From JANWHZ01 sp041487535 (GTDB lineage Bacteria; Patescibacteriota; Saccharimonadia; Saccharimonadales; UBA4665), in the NCBI GenBank assembly GCA_041487535.1, contig JBGPNM010000045.1, forward strand, positions 1 through 9,928: a stretch of 9,928 bases of DNA, read 5' to 3'. How positions within the stretch are numbered: position 1 is the first letter of the stretch; each line of letters begins with the position of its first letter. Shown here piece by piece: positions 1 to 4,671 of the stretch. The notes below the pieces were generated by a model. That model ran no database searches and was not told the DNA's origin. It worked only from the letters and a program-made list of their open reading frames with translations. The position numbers and the translations under genes were made by a program.

Positions 1-129
1 AATCTCAAAGGTCGCAGTCTTGCGGCGGTATTCGACCTTCAGTATCGACCCTTCCGGAATTTCGACAACCGTGTTTACAGTACCATTCTGCCAATCACCC
101 GTTTCCAGCACAACGTTAAAATCAGCCAT
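1..129 (-). CDS. ppa: Inorganic pyrophosphatase, N-terminal 43 residues only (gene runs off the left edge)
   Basis: Seen: a minus-strand reading frame starts with ATG at 127-129 and stays open to the window edge. It encodes 43 residues beginning MADFNVVLETGDW, followed by NTVVEIPEGSILKVEYRRK. This matches the start of family I soluble pyrophosphatases, where a conserved stretch of the type 'EIPxGSxxKxE' opens the catalytic beta-barrel; here it lies at residues 23-33 (EIPEGSILKVE). Known for the family: a cytoplasmic, Mg-dependent enzyme that splits PPi to two phosphates and pulls biosynthetic reactions forward. The start is supported by a Shine-Dalgarno GGAGG (positions 135-139) five bases upstream. 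The Asp cluster of the active site lies outside the window, so catalytic integrity cannot be judged. It follows the small-protein genes on the same strand and may be co-transcribed with them or use its own promoter. Confidence 0.82.
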   Translation of the reverse strand, partial: MADFNVVLETGDWQNGTVNTVVEIPEGSILKVEYRRKTATFEI

Positions 130-150
130 CGCAACCTCCGTCAATTATTG

Positions 151-156
151 ATCATA
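151..156 (-). promoter_or_regulatory. Possible -10 box upstream of ppa
   Basis: On the minus strand TATGAT lies 21 bases upstream of the ppa start, in the 56-base AT-rich gap behind the preceding small gene. No good -35 is visible at the usual distance. It would give a leader of about 15 bases that still contains the GGAGG ribosome binding site. Read-through from the upstream gene is equally possible. Confidence 0.3.
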
Positions 157-185
157 CTATCCGCAATTTATTGTATATTAAGAAG

Positions 186-398
186 TTACTCGTCGCCAGC
201 ATTCATAACTTCGTTGTAGATTTCATGAAGTACTCGCTCAGCATCTCCCTTCTGTACTGCGGCCGCTTCTGGCGCCATTAGTTCCTCATCTACCATCACG
301 TCTAATCCTCCGGCAATGTAGTAGTACTGTTCAGTAGCATCCTCAAGCACGTCGCCTGTTGCTGGTTGATAAGTACCTTCGTGTTCGTATTGTGTCAT
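186..398 (-). CDS. Small acidic protein of unknown function (70 aa)
   Basis: Not a family I recognise. Seen: 70 residues, rich in Glu/Asp and Tyr, starting MTQYEHEGTYQP and ending YNEVMNAGDE. There is a tri-tyrosine patch (EQYYYIAGG, residues 23-31) followed by a probably helical, acidic C-terminal half. There is no Cys, no transmembrane segment and no signal peptide, so it should be cytoplasmic. The ATG is preceded by AAGGAAA (404-410) at a workable distance. The first 56 bases overlap the 3' end of the upstream gene in another frame. The gene is the last of the small-protein genes before ppa. It is believed real because of the ribosome binding site, the strand agreement with its neighbours and a biased, protein-like composition. 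Its function cannot be inferred from sequence. Confidence 0.6.
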   Translation of the reverse strand: MTQYEHEGTYQPATGDVLEDATEQYYYIAGGLDVMVDEELMAPEAAAVQKGDAERVLHEIYNEVMNAGDE

Positions 399-639
399 AG
401 TTATTTCCTTGTTTTACTATCTCCTTACTACGAGCTAAGACAAAGTCACCGCTATAGTACTTCTTCTTCTTCAACTCTTCCTCAGTCTCGTTGAGGTGCT
501 CAGTGTAGTCATGTTCGGTTACAAAACCGTCTTGATAATATTCCTCCCAACTCTCACGATCCCGGCGATAGGCGGTTAGAGCTTCCTCCAATTCGTCTCC
601 GCTGCCAGCTGGAACGTTTTGTTGGTTGGGATCAGCCAT
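343..639 (-). CDS. Small acidic, helix-rich protein of unknown function (98 aa)
   Basis: The frame is open back to 675, but the start at 639 is preferred: GGGAGGAG (645-652) sits five bases before this ATG, and the upstream alternative has no ribosome binding site. Seen: a polar, low-complexity first 13 residues, then GDELEEALTAYRRDRESW, then a Tyr/Glu-rich stretch with a short turn motif (YYQDGFVTEHDY) and a Lys run (KKKK). The layout of helix, Asp-Gly turn, 'V/I-T-x-x-[DE]-[YF]', helix resembles the short SHOCT-like motif seen at the ends of many bacterial proteins; that is only a resemblance. The last ~19 residues are suddenly basic (ending STSNRRRA) because this stretch overlaps the next gene in a different frame. 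No membrane segment or catalytic motif is visible. Function unknown. Confidence 0.6.
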   Translation of the reverse strand: MADPNQQNVPAGSGDELEEALTAYRRDRESWEEYYQDGFVTEHDYTEHLNETEEELKKKKYYSGDFVLARSKEIVKQGNNYDTIRTRRYLSTSNRRRA

Positions 640-697
640 GGGTACTCCTCCCGAGCAACTAGCCTGCCGAATCATCTTCTCGGTTTATCATGTATTT

Positions 698-703
698 ATT
701 TTA
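698..703 (-). promoter_or_regulatory. Possible -10 box for the two overlapping small-protein genes
   Basis: TAAAAT on the minus strand lies in the AT-rich gap 58 bases upstream of the preferred start at 639. A terminator (745-777) separates this gene from the one further upstream, so a promoter is needed about here. No convincing -35 box is visible. Confidence 0.3.
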
Positions 704-744
704 CACACTCGGTCCTAAAATAGGCTTGTGGACGACGATCAGCG

Positions 745-777
745 ATAAGAAAAGCCGGAACAATAAAGCTCCGGCTT
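745..777 (-). terminator. Rho-independent terminator (minus strand)
   Basis: On the minus strand an 8-bp stem AAGCCGGA/TCCGGCTT (770-777 with 752-759) encloses a 10-base loop and is followed by a U-rich run (TTTTCTTAT, ending near 745). It lies about 80 bases past the stop codon of the small gene at 860-1048 and most likely ends its transcript before the next small genes. Confidence 0.72.
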
Positions 778-859
778 ACTTGCTTTTTAGAATGATGTGT
801 TTATGATTGTTGTTTCATAACTTTCACTTAAAGCCAGATACAGATTTTGAAATCGGGTT

Positions 860-1048
860 TTATGCTGTTACCCCACCAGGATTTTGCGTTTCTTCATATT
901 CCTGCAGGGCATTATCTTCATCATCATTTACACCTTGATACTCTAAAGTCTGCACCTCACCATTTGTCCCAAGATCGTAATACCCCTCTCTCCATTCGTT
1001 CAAGGTTGTTGATAATTCCTCTTCAGGTCCAGATAAACGTTCAGTCAT
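860..1048 (-). CDS. Small acidic protein of unknown function (62 aa)
   Basis: Not a recognised family. Seen: 62 residues, strongly acidic, starting MTERLSGPEEELSTTLNEW and continuing with a Tyr/Gly turn (REGYYDLG) and an Asp/Glu-rich C-terminal half (VNDDEDNALQEYEETQ). There is no Cys, membrane segment or signal peptide. The start is supported by GAGGAG (1057-1062) eight bases upstream, and the gene has its own terminator at 745-777. The pattern of Glu-rich N-terminal helix, Trp, acidic residues, Tyr-Tyr-Asp is loosely shared with the protein at 343-639 (SWEEYYQDG against EWREGYYDLG), which may mean common ancestry. Possible promoters are TTGACC-17-TACACT (1182-1210) and a closer TAAAAT (1083-1088). 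A + frame over the same bases is a shadow. Function unknown. Confidence 0.6.
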   Translation of the reverse strand: MTERLSGPEEELSTTLNEWREGYYDLGTNGEVQTLEYQGVNDDEDNALQEYEETQNPGGVTA

Positions 1049-1164
1049 TAGTCTAACTCCTCATAAATGCTTACAAACACGTATTTTAACCTAGGGCTAC
1101 TATCTCTAGCCCAACTGTACGCTATTTCCAAAGTAAGCAGAAACGTCGTTAGATCGATCTTAGG

Positions 1165-1221
1165 CAATGCTGCTTGAGCAAAGTGTACAACCCTTTGGTG
1201 TAGCGGTCAAGCGCTGCATTG
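1165..1221. other. Nested inverted repeat in the divergent intergenic region
   Basis: Three stacked stems share one axis: CAATGC (1165-1170) with GCATTG (1216-1221), GCTTGA (1172-1177) with TCAAGC (1207-1212), and CAAAG (1179-1183) with CTTTG (1193-1197). A perfect 10-base palindrome, AGATCGATCT, sits just to the left at 1151-1160. The repeat overlaps the predicted minus-strand promoter at 1182-1210. It could be an operator or an RNA fold. There is no U-run next to it that would make it a terminator. The rest of this 246-base gap shows no gene. Confidence 0.45.
1182..1210 (-). promoter_or_regulatory. Sigma-70-like promoter reading leftward
   Basis: On the minus strand TTGACC (1205-1210) and TACACT (1182-1187) are separated by exactly 17 bases: 5/6 and 4/6 matches to consensus. 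It would start transcription near 1175 and give the small gene at 860-1048 a leader of about 125 bases. TAAAAT at 1083-1088 is an alternative, closer -10 without a good -35. Confidence 0.45.
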
Positions 1222-1281
1222 GGATTTCTATCACAAGTATCCAACGGTCCATAATCCAGATAAATATGGGCCGCTAAGTCG

Positions 1282-1287
1282 TATAAT
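1282..1287 (+). promoter_or_regulatory. -10 box of the FNR-type reductase gene; leaderless layout
   Basis: A perfect TATAAT ends seven bases before the ATG at 1295, so transcription should begin at or within a base or two of the start codon. No Shine-Dalgarno sequence is present, and no clear -35 is seen at 16-18 bases. See the finding on leaderless starts. Confidence 0.6.
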
Positions 1288-1294
1288 AGTGGCT

Positions 1295-2002
1295 ATGCAT
1301 GTCGTGCTCGACCATACCGATCAAGAGGCTGCCAACATCAAGACGTTTTGGTTTAAGCCTGAAAGTTCACTAGACTATATGGCAGGGCAATACATTGAGC
1401 TGATGCTCAAGCACAACAACACAGACGCGCGTGGCGAGAAGCGGTGGTTTACGCTCAGCAGCGCACCGGGCCGCGACCTCGTCAGCATCACTACCAAGTA
1501 TGCCGGTGATGACAAGAGCAGCTCGTTCAAGAAAGCGCTGTTCCATCTACAGCCCGGAGCCGAGCTTACCATGAGCCAGCCCATGGGTGACTTTGTGTTG
1601 CCAAAAGATCCGAAAATTCCACTAGTCTTCGTGGCCGGCGGCATCGGCCTGACACCGTTCCATAGCATATTCGAATGGATGGCGGACCACGGCGAGCACC
1701 GTGCCATCAGATTTATTTATAGCGTCCGCAGCGAGGACGAGATTATCTTTCAGGATACATTCACGCGCGCTGGCATCCACGCCACCATCGTGGTCAACGA
1801 GCCGTCCGATGCCTGGGGCGGCGAACGTGGCCGGCTCTCGCCCGAGCTTATCCGCGGCCTGGCCGAACCCTCGGACACTACGTTTATCTACCTGTCCGGT
1901 CCGGAACCGATGATCGAAGCCCTCGAAACCGGCCTGCAAGCCAGTGGTATACCAAAACGCCGGCTTATCACCGATTTCTTCCCCGGTTATACTGCAATTT
2001 AG
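1295..2002 (+). CDS. FNR-type FAD-dependent NAD(P)H oxidoreductase (235 aa)
   Basis: Seen: a complete ferredoxin-NADP reductase superfamily fold. An N-terminal FAD barrel carries RWFTLSS (residues 50-56), the flavin-binding Arg-x-aromatic-[ST] motif, and a KYAGDDKSSSF stretch that fits the FAD phosphate contact. The nucleotide-binding domain starts with VFVAGGIGLTPF (111-122), has SGPEPM (201-206), and the protein ends with aromatics (FFPGY). No Cys-rich iron-sulfur domain is attached, so electrons must go to a separate partner. Known for the family: hydride transfer between NAD(P)H and FAD, then single electrons to ferredoxin, flavodoxin or another carrier; the partner is not evident here. 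The ATG at 1295 is chosen over GTG at 1289 because it sits right behind the -10 box. The gene converges on trxB with 27 bases between the stops. It is the first of three redox genes in the block. Cytoplasmic, with no signal peptide. Confidence 0.85.
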   Translation: MHVVLDHTDQEAANIKTFWFKPESSLDYMAGQYIELMLKHNNTDARGEKRWFTLSSAPGRDLVSITTKYAGDDKSSSFKKALFHLQPGAELTMSQPMGDFVLPKDPKIPLVFVAGGIGLTPFHSIFEWMADHGEHRAIRFIYSVRSEDEIIFQDTFTRAGIHATIVVNEPSDAWGGERGRLSPELIRGLAEPSDTTFIYLSGPEPMIEALETGLQASGIPKRRLITDFFPGYTAI

Positions 2003-2006
2003 CGGA

Positions 2007-2031
2007 AACCGCCCGGACGCCATGGCGGGTT
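2007..2031. terminator. Weak hairpin between convergent reductase genes
   Basis: CCGCC (2009-2013) pairs with GGCGG (2024-2028), with AA/TT extending the stem past a one-base bulge. It fills the 27-base gap between the two stop codons. U-runs are short on both strands (TTT on the minus side), so this is at best a weak bidirectional terminator. Confidence 0.35.
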
Positions 2032-2983
2032 ATGTCTGCAATTTGCCTTCCAGGTACTCGCGGATATTAAGCGCAACGCTGGCGCCCTCGCCAACGGCAG
2101 TGGCAATCTGCATGGTAGACCCGGAGCGGATATCGCCGGCAGCGAAGACGCCCTTCATATTAGTTTGTAAATGCTGGTCGGTTTTGACGAAGCCGATGGC
2201 GTCCAGCTCTATGGCCGACCCTTGCAAGAATTCGCTGTTGGGCTTAAGCCCAACAAACACAAACACACCGTCGGTCGGGAACTCCACCTGCTTGCCGGTC
2301 AACGCATCCGTGCCTACAACTTTCACTACCTTGTTATCCTCGCCGATAATTTCGTCCGTTGTAGTCTGGAGGTGCACGCTAACTTTGCCGGCTTTGACGG
2401 CCGCCTCCAGGTCGTGTTGCAATACTTCCGAAGCCTTCAGCGTACTGCGCACTAATAAATCGATATGAGAAGCGAACCGGGTTAAATATAACCCTTCCTG
2501 TACAGCCGAGTTGCCGCCGCCCACCACCACCAGCCGCTTGTCGCGGTAAAACGCGCCGTCGCAGGTAGCGCAGTAGTGGACGCCGCGGGCGTAGTATTCT
2601 TGCTCACCAGGAACGCCTATTTTCTTATAATCGCTGCCCGTGGCTATAAGTACTGCGCGGGCCAGCATGTCGCCGCTGGTCGTCTCCAGCCGTTTATACT
2701 CCCCCTCGTCTGTAATCTTAGTGACTTCGCCCAGCTCTATAACGGCGCCAAAGCGTTCAGCTTGCTTACGTAAGTTTTCGGCCAAAGTGAGGCCTTCGAT
2801 TCCGTCCGGAAAGCCCGGATAATTGTCTACCATGTCGGTCACGGCCGCCAGTCCGCCGACTGCGCCGCGCTCGAACAAAAGCGTCTCGATATCTTCACGC
2901 GTAGTATACACGGCCGCACTCAGTGCCGCCGGCCCCGCCCCAATCATAATAACTTCATGTTTCGGTATGTCTTGTTGACTCAT
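2030..2983 (-). CDS. trxB: Thioredoxin reductase-like flavoprotein (317 aa)
   Basis: Seen: the full two-domain layout of low-molecular-weight thioredoxin reductase at normal length. The FAD motif GAGPAAL is at residues 15-21, the second conserved motif LIATGS at 112-117, the redox pair CATC at 138-141, the nucleotide-binding GGGNSA at 155-160, and the C-terminal FAD motif GVFAAGDIR at 278-286. Known for the family: electrons pass from NADPH through FAD to the CxxC pair and on to thioredoxin or a NrdH-type glutaredoxin. Odd: where E. coli TrxB has HRRxxxR to hold the NADPH 2'-phosphate, this protein has VRS with Ala at the last position (residues 178-184), so one Arg remains and the others are gone. 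It may prefer NADH or another donor. There is no Shine-Dalgarno; TAGAAT lies six bases before the ATG. It lies downstream of the glutaredoxin-like gene, its likely substrate. Confidence 0.88.
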   Translation of the reverse strand: MSQQDIPKHEVIMIGAGPAALSAAVYTTREDIETLLFERGAVGGLAAVTDMVDNYPGFPDGIEGLTLAENLRKQAERFGAVIELGEVTKITDEGEYKRLETTSGDMLARAVLIATGSDYKKIGVPGEQEYYARGVHYCATCDGAFYRDKRLVVVGGGNSAVQEGLYLTRFASHIDLLVRSTLKASEVLQHDLEAAVKAGKVSVHLQTTTDEIIGEDNKVVKVVGTDALTGKQVEFPTDGVFVFVGLKPNSEFLQGSAIELDAIGFVKTDQHLQTNMKGVFAAGDIRSGSTMQIATAVGEGASVALNIREYLEGKLQT

Positions 2984-2989
2984 AACTAT

Positions 2990-2995
2990 ATTCTA
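2990..2995 (-). promoter_or_regulatory. -10 box of trxB; leaderless layout
   Basis: On the minus strand TAGAAT ends six bases before the trxB ATG, with no ribosome binding site in between and no clear -35. This suggests trxB is transcribed from its own start as a leaderless mRNA, in addition to any read-through from the upstream glutaredoxin-like gene. Confidence 0.45.
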
Positions 2996-3024
2996 GCGGT
3001 AAATGCTGTTTTTCGGGAAGAGCA

Positions 3025-3097
3025 GCACCGGTTCGCCAAAGGCGAACGCGAATTCATTTCGCGAGGTGCGATGAGAAACCCCGAAGGGGTGTCTCAT
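3025..3097. other. Compact multi-stem inverted-repeat region between the glutaredoxin-like gene and trxB
   Basis: Four stems lie back to back. GTTCGCC/GGCGAAC (3031-3037 with 3041-3047) has a 3-base loop. GCGAA/TTCGC (3048-3052 with 3058-3062) follows. GCACC (3025-3029) and GGTGC (3065-3069) can pair around both of these to make a three-way junction. A 12-position stem with a single mismatch (3071-3082 with 3086-3097, loop of 3) comes last. The last stem covers the TGA of the glutaredoxin-like gene. Neither strand has a U-run after it, so it is not a classical terminator. Confidence 0.6.
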
Positions 3098-3345
3098 GCC
3101 GCCACAGCCGGCGCCAACTTGGCAAGATTGTAGCCGATAATAACTTCGCGGGTATCGTCATGCTTGGTGACCACCGTGACAGGCACCGTCATAGCACCAG
3201 AGAGCTTGAGCGCCTCTGCCTGCCGGTCGGGGTGCTGGTCGATATTTACCTCTTCGTACGTCTGCCCCTTCGCTCCCAAATACCTCTTGACCATACCGCA
3301 GTAGGCACAAGTATTGCGCGTAAAAATCGTAACGTTCTTGACCAT
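3094..3345 (-). CDS. Glutaredoxin-like / NrdH-type redox protein (83 aa)
   Basis: Seen: a short thioredoxin-fold protein beginning MVKNVTIFTRNTCAYC. The redox pair is CAYC at residues 13-16, the cis-proline motif TVPVT at 53-57 (Pro55), and the end GYNLAKL matches the usual C-terminal helix. Known for the family: glutaredoxin, mycoredoxin and NrdH proteins pass electrons by dithiol exchange; NrdH types feed ribonucleotide reductase and are reduced by thioredoxin reductase. The start at 3345 is preferred over longer in-frame options because a near-perfect AAGGAGG (3351-3357) lies five bases before it and the protein then begins at the first beta strand. It has its own promoter about 60 bases upstream and is followed by trxB, its plausible reductase. 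Whether it acts with ribonucleotide reductase or in general thiol repair cannot be told from this window. Confidence 0.87.
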   Translation of the reverse strand: MVKNVTIFTRNTCAYCGMVKRYLGAKGQTYEEVNIDQHPDRQAEALKLSGAMTVPVTVVTKHDDTREVIIGYNLAKLAPAVAA

Positions 3346-3408
3346 GTAACCCTCCTTGGACTGAAATTGTGTTGGTATGTTTGTTTGTGCACCAGTCGTG
3401 TAGCGTCT

Positions 3409-3438
3409 AGTATAGTCTAGCGTAAGCGGTACAGTCAA
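3409..3438 (-). promoter_or_regulatory. Sigma-70-like promoter of the glutaredoxin-like gene
   Basis: On the minus strand TTGACT (3433-3438) and TATACT (3409-3414) are 18 bases apart, each 5/6 to consensus. Transcription would begin near 3402, giving a leader of about 57 bases that carries the AAGGAGG ribosome binding site. This is the best-matching promoter in the window, and it precedes a gene with a normal leader rather than a leaderless one. Confidence 0.65.
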
Positions 3439-3480
3439 GTACGCTACATATTGTGTTTTTTACCGCATGCGCTGCAGGAT

Positions 3481-4029
3481 TTACTTCTGGATACGCAACA
3501 GCTTGACGGCAAAAACCAGGGCGGAATTGGCAGGGATCGATCCTTGCGATTGGCTGCCATACGCGAGCGCCGCAGGGATAACTAACCGCCGCAAGCCCCC
3601 GGACTGCATACCCAAGAGTCCCTGGTCCCAGCCCGGGATAACCTGGCCCTGTCCGAGCGTGAAGGCAAAAGCAGCGGTAGTCGTAAAGTCCTCGTCAAAC
3701 TTTACACCGGTCGCGGCCAACGTGCCGTAGTATTTGACAACTAAGCAGTCGCCGGCTTTGGCCCCGGCACCGGTTCCTGCCGACAAGTCATCCGCCTGCA
3801 GCTTGGTGACGGCGCCGCTTGGCTTGTAGACATCCGGCACCGGCAACGGTTGCTCGGTATTGTTGTCTGCACAAGCCTGAGCTGTACTTTGGTTGACCGT
3901 TGGTTGCTGTTTGGCATTGCGGTCGGTAATAACCTGTTGAATAATAACCACCGCACTGAGCGCTACCGCCGACAGCGCCGCCACAATCACCCCTACCCAT
4001 GCAACAATTCTGTCTCGTCTTGAACTCAT
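3481..4029 (-). CDS. Membrane-anchored FKBP-type peptidyl-prolyl cis-trans isomerase (182 aa)
   Basis: Seen: a basic N-terminus (SSRRDR), one hydrophobic segment at about residues 9-31, a polar Gln/Asn/Thr-rich linker to about 75, then a single FKBP domain to the end. FKBP landmarks are VVKYYGTL (97-104), FDEDF (111-115), VIPGWDQGLLGM (130-141), IPAALAYG (151-158) and ALVFAVKLL (170-178). The ligand-pocket residues known from FKBP12 appear to be kept (Tyr101, Phe111, Asp112, Val130-Ile131, Trp134, Tyr157), so it should be active. Inference: the positive N-terminus puts the catalytic domain outside the cytoplasmic membrane, where it would help fold secreted proteins. A lipobox is not evident. 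It starts 15 bases after the Nudix gene, with GGGAG (4040-4044) as ribosome binding site, so the two are probably co-transcribed. Confidence 0.9.
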   Translation of the reverse strand: MSSRRDRIVAWVGVIVAALSAVALSAVVIIQQVITDRNAKQQPTVNQSTAQACADNNTEQPLPVPDVYKPSGAVTKLQADDLSAGTGAGAKAGDCLVVKYYGTLAATGVKFDEDFTTTAAFAFTLGQGQVIPGWDQGLLGMQSGGLRRLVIPAALAYGSQSQGSIPANSALVFAVKLLRIQK

Positions 4030-4044
4030 TTTTCGTAAACTCCC

Positions 4045-4485
4045 TTATACTACTTCTGATACCGCTTCCGGGAACCCGCTCTTGATGCCGCCCAGCACTG
4101 CCTGCTTCAGCCGTTCCGACATAAACGGCGCAGCCGGCAACTCGCTGACCGGCAACCACACGGGCTCATACAGATTACGGCCGATTGCGTTAATGCCGGC
4201 TTCGTCAGAGGCCGCGTCCAGCACGGGTTCGCCGCCAAGGTAATCCACAAGGTATACGTACTGCGTACCGTACGGCTCGCCGGCTTGCTCGATAAATACC
4301 AGCCGCGAGTCGCCCAGGTCCAACCCGGTCTCTTCCTTCATTTCGCGCCGCAGCGCCTGTTCGGTATTTTCCCCTATATCAACGCCGCCGCCGGGCAAGG
4401 TGTAGTACTCTTTCCCGAACTTATTGCGTTTGATAACAAGCAGCTGATTGTCCTTGAAGACAATGGCGCGGATAGCTTTTTTCAT
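4045..4485 (-). CDS. Nudix hydrolase (146 aa)
   Basis: Seen: an intact Nudix box in the form GX5EX7REUXEEXGU at residues 33-55 (Gly33, Glu39, Arg47, Glu48, Glu51, Glu52, Gly54), including the metal-binding REMKEE. The preceding LPGGG and the N-terminal strand AIRAIVFKDNQLLVIKR are typical of small single-domain members. Known for the family: Mg-dependent cleavage of nucleoside diphosphate-linked compounds (damaged dNTPs, NDP-sugars and others); the substrate cannot be read from the box. The ATG at 4485 has no Shine-Dalgarno sequence, but TATAAT lies eight bases before it, so the transcript is probably leaderless. It is the first gene of a two-gene unit with the FKBP gene, and the functional link between them is not obvious. 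A large hairpin (4505-4550) lies just upstream of its promoter. Confidence 0.92.
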   Translation of the reverse strand: MKKAIRAIVFKDNQLLVIKRNKFGKEYYTLPGGGVDIGENTEQALRREMKEETGLDLGDSRLVFIEQAGEPYGTQYVYLVDYLGGEPVLDAASDEAGINAIGRNLYEPVWLPVSELPAAPFMSERLKQAVLGGIKSGFPEAVSEVV

Positions 4486-4493
4486 ATGCCCGT

Positions 4494-4499
4494 ATTATA
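4494..4499 (-). promoter_or_regulatory. -10 box of the Nudix-FKBP unit; leaderless layout
   Basis: Minus-strand TATAAT, a perfect match, ends eight bases before the Nudix ATG. There is no ribosome binding site. The place where a -35 box would lie (about 4517-4522) is inside the arm of the 4505-4550 hairpin and does not match consensus. Confidence 0.58.
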
Positions 4500-4504
4500 C
4501 CCCA

Positions 4505-4550
4505 TAAAGAAGGGAAACCCGAGCTTCGCTCTAAGGTTTTCCCTTCTTTA
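4505..4550. other. Long imperfect hairpin upstream of the Nudix promoter
   Basis: Thirteen continuous base pairs (4505-4517 with 4538-4550) are followed by two more after a one-base bulge, a small internal loop, and a terminal 4-bp stem GAGC/GCTC (4521-4524 with 4528-4531) with a 3-base loop. A partial direct repeat of its inner part follows (GCTTCGCTCTAAGG at 4523, GCTTCGCCTAACGG at 4551). It lies in the 186-base gap between the ABC gene and the Nudix gene. On either strand it ends in CTTCTTTA-like sequence, a poor U-run. Confidence 0.6.
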
Positions 4551-4590
4551 GCTTCGCCTAACGGCTCAGGATTCATCCCTTCCAATAGGG

Positions 4591-4629
4591 CACTCTCTTT
4601 GGTGATTCGATCACCAAAGAGAGTGTTTT
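4591..4629 (+). terminator. Strong hairpin with U-run on the plus strand
   Basis: A perfect 16-bp stem (4591-4606 with 4610-4625, loop TCG) is followed on the plus strand by TTTTCT. By shape it is a plus-strand Rho-independent terminator. The nearest annotated plus-strand gene upstream ends at 2002, so its job is unclear. On the minus strand, where it would follow the ABC exporter gene by about 45 bases, it is followed by GCCCTATT and has no U-run, though it could still stop or protect that transcript. Confidence 0.65.
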
Positions 4630-4671
4630 CTAGCTGGACAATACAGAAATACGGGCACCCGGGAGCCATCG

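Noticed and set aside
640..675. Upstream ATG at 675 for the 98-residue small protein
   Set aside because: The ATG at 639 has GGGAGGAG five bases before it; the upstream one has no ribosome binding site, and the extra residues include that site.
1190..1262. Possible tRNA (GGTGTAGCGGTCAAGC resembles a D-arm)
   Set aside because: No matching acceptor stem, anticodon stem or T-arm follows at the right distance; the similarity is local.
1622..2023. Minus-strand frame of 133 codons and other frames over the FNR-type and trxB genes
   Set aside because: Shadows of clearly identified genes on the opposite strand.
4599..4617. TTCGA within a stem, looking like a tRNA T-arm
   Set aside because: It is the loop of a perfect 16-bp terminator-like hairpin with no other tRNA parts nearby.
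4421..4669. Minus-strand frame of 82 codons across the hairpin gap
   Set aside because: It runs through both hairpins, overlaps the Nudix start in another frame, has no ribosome binding site, and its composition is not protein-like.
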